Below are positions 7,020 to 11,903 of a stretch of DNA of 17,361 nucleotides, one piece after another; positions within the stretch are counted from its first letter, which is position 1, and each line of letters starts with the position of its first letter. The notes under the pieces were generated by a model. That model was not told where the DNA came from, did not search any database, and was given only the letters and a program-made list of their open reading frames with translations. The position numbers and the translations under genes are program-made. Source of the stretch: Acidobacteriota bacterium (GTDB taxonomy: Bacteria > Acidobacteriota > Terriglobia > Terriglobales > Acidobacteriaceae); the NCBI GenBank assembly GCA_003223595.1, contig QHVR01000411.1, positions 1-17,361 on the forward strand. Direction: 5' to 3'.

Positions 7020-7076
7020 TTCACCACAGTGCATACAGAGGACCGGGGGAAATTCCTCTGTGCCCTCTGTGCTGAA
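7020..7076. repeat. CACAGAGG-type long imperfect palindrome
   Basis: The outer arms are TTCACCACAG (7020-7029) and CTGTGCTGAA (7067-7076), complementary at 9 of 10 positions. The inner arms are ACAGAGGA (7035-7042) and TCCTCTGT (7054-7061), perfectly complementary. This matches a degenerate copy of a TTCACCACAGAGGCACAGAGG-like intergenic palindrome that I recall being widespread in soil bacteria. It lies in the 5' leader of the DUF2306 gene. Confidence 0.6.
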
Positions 7077-7162
7077 GATGTCGTGTGGCACGATCTAAAG
7101 CTTTCGACGGGCGTAGGCGCTATTTATTGTGGAGATTCTCAAAAAGATGGGGATTTCTGGAA

Positions 7163-7471
7163 TCAGATTTCAATCAGTACATCCCCGTTTTCAACCTTCA
7201 GGGAGTAAACCGCGATTTTTGCACTGGCACTGTGAGCGGCTTCACCCGTCGTGGGATCCCAAGCCCAGGCGTGCCACGGGCACACGACCTTGCCGTTCTC
7301 GATCGTTCCCTGGCCGAGCGGCCCGCCGCGATGCAAGCAGATATTGTCCATCGCGCTGTAAGTCCCGTTTACGTTGGCGACGCAAATTTCCCTGTCGCCG
7401 CAAGAGAACTCTTTGGCTTCATTCGGCCTGGGAAGATTGGATTCGACCGTTACCTTGGTGAGGTTCGACAT
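7163..7471 (-). CDS. Rieske [2Fe-2S] ferredoxin-like protein
   Basis: A 102-residue soluble protein with the full Rieske ligand set: Cys45 and His47 in CLHRGG, and Cys64 and His67 in CPWHAW, giving C-x-H-x16-C-x2-H. There is no transmembrane or Tat segment, so it is of the small cytoplasmic type (like the ferredoxins of aromatic dioxygenases or NirD), not the quinol:cytochrome c Rieske subunit. It would pass single electrons to a partner, which is not identifiable here since no oxygenase or reductase flanks it. The disulfide cysteines found in respiratory Rieske proteins are absent (CLHRGG, CPWHAW), supporting this. ATG 7471 is the natural start; no clear Shine-Dalgarno. It follows nuoB after a 76-bp gap that contains a double-hairpin repeat. 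Confidence 0.92.
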   Translation of the reverse strand: MSNLTKVTVESNLPRPNEAKEFSCGDREICVANVNGTYSAMDNICLHRGGPLGQGTIENGKVVCPWHAWAWDPTTGEAAHSASAKIAVYSLKVENGDVLIEI

Positions 7472-7491
7472 TGTTTGTGTTCGTCGTGGCG

Positions 7492-7535
7492 GCCGAGCAT
7501 CGCTCGTCCGGACAGCCGAGGCGGCTATCGCTACA
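7492..7535 (-). repeat. REP-like double hairpin with 5' GTAG, copy 1
   Basis: Read on the minus strand this 44-bp unit begins TGTAGCG, then an imperfect hairpin (ATAGCCG, loop CCT, CGGCTGT), then a second one (CGAGC, loop GAT, GCTCG). It matches 16271-16314 at 39 of 44 positions. A GTAG tetranucleotide at the foot of a hairpin is the known signature of REP elements mobilised by TnpA-REP (RAYT) enzymes. It lies between nuoB and the Rieske gene, where it could also protect the upstream mRNA 3' end. Confidence 0.75.
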
Positions 7536-7547
7536 TGAGTTCCAGTC

Positions 7548-8108
7548 TTACTTTGGTTGCAGGGTCTGGGCGATCATTACCTGGCGTTTGAAGTTCTCTA
7601 CCATATTCGGATCCAGCCGGACTTCGGTGGGCTTCCTGGCGATCGTCATGGTATCGATTTTGTCCTGCAGTTTGAGCAGCGCGTAAAACAGGTTTTCGGG
7701 GCGCGGCGGACAGCCGGTGACATAGACGTCCACGGGGACGATCTTATCCACACCCTGCAGCACGGCGTAGGTGTTGAAAGGGCCGCCGACGGAAGAACAG
7801 GCGCCCATCGAGATTACCCACTTCGGATCCGGCATCTGATCGTAAATGCGCTTTACGACCGGGGCCATCTTCAGCGTTACTGTGCCGGCTACGATCATAA
7901 GATCGCTCTGCCGCGGGCTGGGACGGAAGACCTCGGATCCAAAGCGCGCGATATCGAAGCGCGACGTGGAGGACGCAATCATCTCAATGGCGCAGCAGGC
8001 CAGGCCGAAGGTCATCGGCCATACCGCCGATTTTCGCGCCCAATTAAAGACGTAGTCGACGGTGGAAATCAGAAAATTCTTTTCGAACTTGTTTTGCAGC
8101 CAACCCAT
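7548..8108 (-). CDS. nuoB: NADH-quinone oxidoreductase subunit B, stand-alone
   Basis: A 186-residue NuoB/PSST protein. All four ligands of cluster N2 are present: the tandem Cys38-Cys39 in FGLACCAIE, Cys104 in GACSS and Cys133 in TGCPPRPE. Other family blocks are RFGSEVFRPSPRQSDLMIVAGTVT and YDQMPDPKWVISMGACS. In complex I this subunit hands electrons from the peripheral arm to quinone. The ATG 8108 start has GAGG 7 nt upstream. Normally nuoB sits in a nuoA-N row; here its neighbours are a pilin-like gene and a Rieske gene, and nuoA, C and D are absent, so it is either a separate copy or part of a split operon. Membrane-bound hydrogenase small subunits are related, but the CC motif and C-terminus favour NuoB. 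Confidence 0.93.
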   Translation of the reverse strand: MGWLQNKFEKNFLISTVDYVFNWARKSAVWPMTFGLACCAIEMIASSTSRFDIARFGSEVFRPSPRQSDLMIVAGTVTLKMAPVVKRIYDQMPDPKWVISMGACSSVGGPFNTYAVLQGVDKIVPVDVYVTGCPPRPENLFYALLKLQDKIDTMTIARKPTEVRLDPNMVENFKRQVMIAQTLQPK

Positions 8109-8217
8109 GCAATACCTCGGACCTACACTGCAGTCTAGGTAAGCGTTGCGGCGGTGTCAAACTCCAAAGCAGGCGGGATGTGGGCGTAGACGTCGGGAAT
8201 ATCGGTTTGAATCCGAG

Positions 8218-8607
8218 CTACTGCACAACTTGAAACTGCATGTTCTCGTCCACCGAGATCTGGGCTGGCGCCCCGGACTTGTCCTCACTCGTGCGGCTTG
8301 CCACTACGCGAAATCCGCTGCCGCTCGTCTCGATATCATAGCTGTAGGGAAGGCGCTGTCGGGCAACACTCAACGACCGGCTGGAGATCAGGTCGTCCAG
8401 CGATGCGTATTTTCCTTCCAGCGCGAAGTATCCACGCTCGGCTTGAGCGATGGTCATCAGGTCGGTGCGGACTCCAGTGATGTTGATGGCAGCCTTAGGA
8501 TTGTTCGTTCCCATAGCTGCAGACGTGCTCTGCACCTGGCGGGAATAGATGTAGAGACCTGCGGCCATGACAATGACTACGCTGAGAAAACCGAAAAGGC
8601 GACTCAT
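8218..8607 (-). CDS. Membrane-anchored pilin-like protein
   Basis: A 129-residue protein with an N-terminal hydrophobic helix (LFGFLSVVIVMAAGLYIY, residues 4-21) and a hydrophilic domain. The segment DLMTIAQAERGYFALEGKYASLDDLIS, followed by YSYDIETSGSGFRVVA, resembles the globular part of type IV pilins and GspG-like pseudopilins. However, the prepilin peptidase site (G followed by FTxxE) is missing, so if it is pilin-derived it would stay anchored by an uncleaved helix. It follows the Flp pilin on the same strand, separated by 124 bp that hold a strong hairpin, which suggests one transcript with differential stability. No clear Shine-Dalgarno. It could be a minor pilus or secretion component; function is unproven. 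Confidence 0.65.
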   Translation of the reverse strand: MSRLFGFLSVVIVMAAGLYIYSRQVQSTSAAMGTNNPKAAINITGVRTDLMTIAQAERGYFALEGKYASLDDLISSRSLSVARQRLPYSYDIETSGSGFRVVASRTSEDKSGAPAQISVDENMQFQVVQ

Positions 8608-8652
8608 ACTGGGATTTCAGCGGGAAAACTGGCAGGCTGCAAGTGACTGGAG

Positions 8653-8696
8653 GGCAACGACCAGCGCGGCTTGCGATGCGGACGCTGGCCGTTGCC
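8653..8696. terminator. 14-bp hairpin downstream of the Flp pilin gene
   Basis: GGCAACGACCAGCG (8653-8666) pairs with CGCTGGCCGTTGCC (8683-8696), with one A-C mismatch and a 16-nt loop. It lies 36 bp after the flp stop on the minus strand. No T-run follows, so an mRNA-stabilising or processing hairpin between a highly expressed pilin and its downstream gene is more likely than full termination. Confidence 0.55.
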
Positions 8697-8731
8697 TGCG
8701 ACTCGAGGGGCGAGTGGACGCGGAATGTCTG

Positions 8732-8896
8732 TTACTGGATTGCGCTGCTAACCTGCGAGAAGACGTTGTTGGCGTTCGAGCCGATCAGCCGTACCGTCCC
8801 CACAACAATCACCAGAATCACCGCCATCATTACGGAATACTCGGCGATGTCCTGTCCTTCTTGATCTGACCAAAGATTGCGATATGAGTATTTCAC
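8732..8896 (-). CDS. flp: Flp/Fap-type pilin
   Basis: A 54-residue protein from GTG 8896 to TAA 8732-8734. It reads VKYSYRNLWSDQEGQDIAEY followed by a hydrophobic helix (SVMMAVILVIVVGTVRLI) and a short polar tail (GSNANNVFSQVSSAIQ). The G-QDIAEY site fits the Flp rule exactly: cleavage after Gly14, leaving Glu at mature position 5 and Tyr at 6. Flp pilins assemble into Tad tight-adherence pili after processing by a TadV-type peptidase. CCTCC at 8903-8907 (GGAGG on the minus strand) is a strong ribosome site 6 nt from the start. It follows the PilZ gene by 12 bp, so its ribosome site directly abuts the PilZ stop. No tadABC or cpaBC genes are in the window. Confidence 0.9.
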   Translation of the reverse strand: MKYSYRNLWSDQEGQDIAEYSVMMAVILVIVVGTVRLIGSNANNVFSQVSSAIQ

Positions 8897-8908
8897 TGGT
8901 TTCCTCCG

Positions 8909-9262
8909 TTAAACCGACCCTTGAGCCATGGAGAGGGGGACCTTCGCGGGCACACTCTGCTGCTCTTGCCCCAATCCCCAACCCTCTTTGTCCTGCGACA
9001 GCGCCTGCAGTCCGATCTGAAACTCGCTTGTGCCCTGCATTTTTTTGATCCAGACCACCCTGAACTGCGTCTTGCGCTGGCGGTAAAAAACCGTAACCTC
9101 GTCCTGCAGCTTCAACTCGTGCCGGATGCCCCCCAGGCGGGCTCCCACTGCAGTCACGTCCAGCGTATGCGCCAGGTCCTCAAAAGCGTTACCCGCCTTG
9201 TCCGTCCCCTTGACCTTAACGGGCAGGACGGCTTTCGTGCGGTTTCCCCGGCGCTCAATCAT
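8909..9262 (-). CDS. PilZ-domain protein (c-di-GMP receptor candidate)
   Basis: A 117-residue single-domain PilZ protein if started at ATG 9262, which gives MIERRGNRTKAVLPVKV. The RxxxR motif (RRGNR) is near the start and the second motif is DVTAVGARL, a DxTxxG form of the usual [D/N]xSxxG. The rest alternates beta strands (DEVTVFYRQRKTQFRVVWI) and ends in a flexible Gln/Ser-rich tail. GTG 9283 gives seven extra residues (MLVNTRQ); GAGG close to 9262 slightly favours the shorter form. PilZ proteins bind c-di-GMP and change the activity of a partner. It is the first gene of a tight unit with the Flp pilin. Confidence 0.87.
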   Translation of the reverse strand: MIERRGNRTKAVLPVKVKGTDKAGNAFEDLAHTLDVTAVGARLGGIRHELKLQDEVTVFYRQRKTQFRVVWIKKMQGTSEFQIGLQALSQDKEGWGLGQEQQSVPAKVPLSMAQGSV

Positions 9263-9471
9263 CTGCCTCGTGTTCACAAGCACAATCGCATCCGGTAACT
9301 AGTCTGCCTCGCTTTATAGCAATTGGGAATGGCCCCGACGTGTAGGTGTAAGGCACGTAAGTAACCAAGCCCTCTGCCGGGCGGATAGGACACGTATATT
9401 CAATGATTTGCAGGCATCCCGAAACTTTTAGCACGCTGCTGTGGTCTAATAAATAGACGCACCGAGTGCCG

Positions 9472-10644
9472 ATGAGACTCCCCTTCCAACTGATTTTATC
9501 GATTGTCTTCGCCTGCCTGGTGGGCGCCGCTTTTGCGGCAAGCCCGCCGCAAAGCAAGGCTCCTGCGCTGCTGCCGCAGGTCTTTGGCGGATGGCAGATG
9601 GAAGGCACTCCGCGCACCGGCAGCGATCCCGCAGTTGCCGACGCCAGCAACGCGCGCGTGCTGCAGGAATACCGCTTCACCGACCTGACTGCGGCCACTT
9701 ACACCCGCGAGGATGGCCGCACGCTCAAGATTCGCGCCGCGCGCTTCTCCGATGCGTCCGGAGCTTTCGGTGCGTACACGTTTTATCTGCGGCCGGACAT
9801 GAACAAGGAGCAGATCGGGGATCAGGGATCCTCCGTCGGGGATCGGGTTCTTTTCTATCGGGGACACGTCTTGGTCGATGCGCAATTCAGCAGAGAGACC
9901 CCAATGTCCGGTGCGGAACTGCGCGAACTCGCGGGCATGTTGCCCAAGCCAGGCGGCAACGCCGGGAATCTGCCCTCCTTCATTCAGTTCTTTCCCACCC
10001 GCAATTACGTGGCGAACACGCAGAAATACGTCATGGGACCGATAGCTCTGGCCGCGATAGCTTCGCCTGTCTCCACCGATCTGGTGGACTTTGGGGCAAG
10101 CGCCGAGGCCTCATTGGCGCACTACCAGACTCCCAGCGGCGAAGCGACTCTTATGTTGATTTCTTATCCCACGCCACAGCTTGCAGCGGAGCACGTGCGG
10201 CGCATTGATGCAGCCCATCAAATGACGAACCAGAACAGCTCCGGTATTTCAGAGATCGCCGGTTCGGGAAGTTTTTTCGATAAGCGCACGGGGCCTATTG
10301 TCGCGATCGTCAGCGGAGGAATTTCTGACAGCGATGCCAAAACCTTGCTGGGGCGCGTGAACTACGAAGCCAACGTTACCTGGAACACTCCGTCAGAAAA
10401 TACCGAAGTTCACCAGCTTTACTCGCTGATTCTGAACACCGTGGTGCTGTGCGCGATTCTCGGCGGCATCGCCATCATCGCCGGTGTCGCCTTTGGAGGC
10501 GTGCGCATTTTGGTGAAGCGATTCTTTCCCGACAGGGTTTTTGACCGTCCCGAGCAGATGGAATTCATCTCCCTCCATCTGACCGAGACCGTCGTGAAGG
10601 GCCCCGGCGGGAATGCTTCCGAGCGGGCCCAGAATCCCTCCTGA
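9472..10644 (+). CDS. DUF6599-type exported, C-terminally anchored protein
   Basis: A 390-residue protein. It has an N-terminal signal sequence (MRLPFQLILSIVFACLVGAAFA, cleavage likely after FAA), a long extracytoplasmic part beginning LLPQVFGGWQMEGTPRTG, and one transmembrane helix near residues 315-345 (LILNTVVLCAILGGIAIIAGVAFGG). The basic stretch RILVKRFFP follows, so the last 40 residues face the cytoplasm. The layout and the opening motif (LP..FGGW) fit what I recall as DUF6599, an acidobacterial family of unknown function; the name is from memory, not search. Start ATG 9472 was taken over GTG 9466. It is flanked by a divergent PilZ gene and followed by a gap with a candidate small RNA. 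No enzymatic motif seen. Confidence 0.75.
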   Translation: MRLPFQLILSIVFACLVGAAFAASPPQSKAPALLPQVFGGWQMEGTPRTGSDPAVADASNARVLQEYRFTDLTAATYTREDGRTLKIRAARFSDASGAFGAYTFYLRPDMNKEQIGDQGSSVGDRVLFYRGHVLVDAQFSRETPMSGAELRELAGMLPKPGGNAGNLPSFIQFFPTRNYVANTQKYVMGPIALAAIASPVSTDLVDFGASAEASLAHYQTPSGEATLMLISYPTPQLAAEHVRRIDAAHQMTNQNSSGISEIAGSGSFFDKRTGPIVAIVSGGISDSDAKTLLGRVNYEANVTWNTPSENTEVHQLYSLILNTVVLCAILGGIAIIAGVAFGGVRILVKRFFPDRVFDRPEQMEFISLHLTETVVKGPGGNASERAQNPS

Positions 10645-10779
10645 TAAGGTAAGTACGTTTAGAAAGATCGGCTTACCGTCACCATCGGCTCCATTTGTCT
10701 CATTTTGCTACATTCGTCCGGAGTGTTGACCTATTTCATAAATAACTGAAAACAAAGGCATTTATTTCCTAAAAATCGC

Positions 10780-10809
10780 TTGACACCTTTGTTTTTCGGC
10801 TCATAAGAT
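10780..10809 (+). promoter_or_regulatory. Strong sigma-70-type promoter
   Basis: The -35 box TTGACA (10780-10785) is a perfect consensus match. An 18-bp spacer leads to TAAGAT (10804-10809), 4 of 6 matches to TATAAT. The upstream 40 bp are A/T-rich, like an UP element. A 10-nt inverted repeat, AAAACAAAGG (10749-10758) and CCTTTGTTTT (10786-10795), brackets the -35 box. Expected start is near 10816. Confidence 0.7.
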
Positions 10810-10815
10810 TTCGGC

Positions 10816-10904
10816 AGAAAGTTTTGACGGAATTTACAAGCCTCCGTTGGAACTATTCTCCCTTGAAGAAGAGGCCGCCCTGTTGCCGGGTGGCCTTTTC
10901 GTTT
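10816..10904 (+). ncRNA. Candidate small RNA with intrinsic terminator
   Basis: Between a near-consensus promoter and a T-rich terminator lies about 90 nt with no plausible reading frame. It forms a first hairpin from ACGGA (10827-10831) and TCCGT (10843-10847), with an 11-nt loop, and ends in a terminator hairpin. C-rich stretches CCTCC (10841-10845) and CTCCC (10858-10862) are complementary to Shine-Dalgarno sequences, a feature of many base-pairing regulatory RNAs. The 5' end is predicted from the promoter. No known RNA family was recognised. A short leader with attenuation of the gene at 11068 is the alternative, but 163 nt separate the terminator from that start codon. Confidence 0.6.
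10869..10904 (+). terminator. Rho-independent terminator of the small RNA
   Basis: AGGCCGCCC (10872-10880) pairs with GGGTGGCCT (10888-10896), with one G-U pair and a 7-nt loop; the stem can extend outward by A-U/G-U pairs to 10869. TTTTCGTTT follows directly. Confidence 0.85.
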
Positions 10905-11067
10905 GTAACCCGGGCCCTCTTATATGATTCCCGACTACAAGGAACTCTACGCAGAAGCCTTCGTATACTCTGACAGCATTTCTGACCGCGGTTCTGAACC
11001 ACGTATCTGAACGCGAACGGACAGTCGGAGTTGCAGTGCGAAGCTCATAAGGGGAGGAAGAGAAATC
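10905..11067 (+). other. Leader region of zinc-ribbon gene, little structure seen
   Basis: This gap follows the terminator. It contains -10-like sequences (TATATGAT near 10921, TATACT near 10965) without convincing -35 partners, and ends in the strong ribosome site GGGGAGGAAGAG before ATG 11068. No further gene or repeat is visible. Confidence 0.3.
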
Positions 11068-11571
11068 ATGTTCTGCGATGGATGCGGCGCGACAGTGCAA
11101 TCCGGTCAGCGGTTCTGCAACAACTGCGGCAAGCAGATCGTGGGACCGGTTTCGCTCGCCCAACCCCGTCCCGGCCGAGTGCAGGCACACGTTCGCCTGC
11201 TTGCGCTGTTCTGGCTGGCATTTTCAGCTTTCAATACCGTGGGCGCGATCGTTCTTTACATCGTGGCGAATACCATCTTTGCGCACGCGCGCGAGTTTGG
11301 CGCCCCCGAGGCTGCAGGAGCGTTCTTGCGGCCATTGCTCAGCGTGATCGCCATTCTTCTGCTGGCAAAAGCCGCGTTAGGATTCATCGCCGGATGGGGT
11401 CTCCTGCAGCACGAGAGTTGGGCAAGGATCCTGGCGTTGGTCTTAGGATTTATCTCGCTGTTCACGAATATCCCGTTCGGAACCGCGCTGGGTATCTACA
11501 CCATGTGGGTGCTTCTATCCTCGGATTCGGAGCGAGAGTACGAGGCACTGGCCGCGGCGCGGGCGGCGTAA
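11068..11571 (+). CDS. Zinc-ribbon multi-pass membrane protein
   Basis: A 167-residue protein that opens with a Cys4 zinc ribbon, CDGCG (Cys3, Cys6) and CNNCG (Cys17, Cys20). A Pro-rich linker is followed by about four hydrophobic helices: LLALFWLAFSAFNTVGAIVLYIV, FLRPLLSVIAILLLAKAAL, IAGWGL and ARILALVLGFISLFTNIPFG to TMWVLLS. Such zinc-ribbon plus membrane proteins are common in soil bacteria; the family role is unknown and often guessed as a sensor or chaperone. GGGGAGGAAG stands close before ATG 11068, so the start is secure. It is a single-gene unit between the small RNA and tRNA-Thr. The C-terminus (SDSEREYEALAAARAA) is charged and probably cytoplasmic. Confidence 0.8.
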   Translation: MFCDGCGATVQSGQRFCNNCGKQIVGPVSLAQPRPGRVQAHVRLLALFWLAFSAFNTVGAIVLYIVANTIFAHAREFGAPEAAGAFLRPLLSVIAILLLAKAALGFIAGWGLLQHESWARILALVLGFISLFTNIPFGTALGIYTMWVLLSSDSEREYEALAAARAA

Positions 11572-11627
11572 CCAAGGTTGAAGCTTGTGAGTTCCGGAGC
11601 TGTGGCACGACTTCAGCAAGCCGATGC

Positions 11628-11656
11628 TTTACGGTTTCGCACCTGCCATTTAAAAT
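11628..11656 (+). promoter_or_regulatory. tRNA-Thr promoter
   Basis: TTTACG (11628-11633) and TAAAAT (11651-11656, 5 of 6 matches) are separated by exactly 17 bp. The -10 box ends 9 bp before the mature tRNA, so almost no 5' leader would be made. Confidence 0.6.
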
Positions 11657-11665
11657 CGAAATCAG

Positions 11666-11741
11666 GCCGACGTAGCTCAGTTGGTAGAGCAGCCGATTCG
11701 TAATCGGCAGGTCAGCGGTTCAAGTCCGCTCGTCGGCTCCA
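11666..11741 (+). tRNA. tRNA-Thr, anticodon CGT
   Basis: A complete 76-nt cloverleaf: acceptor GCCGACG pairs with CGTCGGC; D arm GCTC...GAGC; anticodon stem GCCGA/TCGGC around loop TTCGTAA, giving anticodon CGU, which reads ACG (Thr); T arm AGCGG/CCGCT with TTCAAGT loop. The 3' CCA (11739-11741) is encoded, with T as discriminator. No terminator is obvious downstream. No integrase or att-like repeat was seen near its 3' end. Confidence 0.97.
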
Positions 11742-11903
11742 TCTTTTCAGAAGCTTAGGGATCACATCGAAAGCCGCCGCACATCTGCTGCTCCGCCTGC
11801 CAATTTTTCCTTCAGACGATTTGCGTTGAGCGCTCGTTTGTGGTGCCGTTCGCCCGCGAATCCGATAGCATGTCGCCTTGCTTGAAAGAGTGGGGACGGA
11901 AAC

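Noticed and set aside
11666..11903. Integrated element attached at tRNA-Thr
   Set aside because: No integrase and no repeat of the tRNA 3' end downstream in the window.
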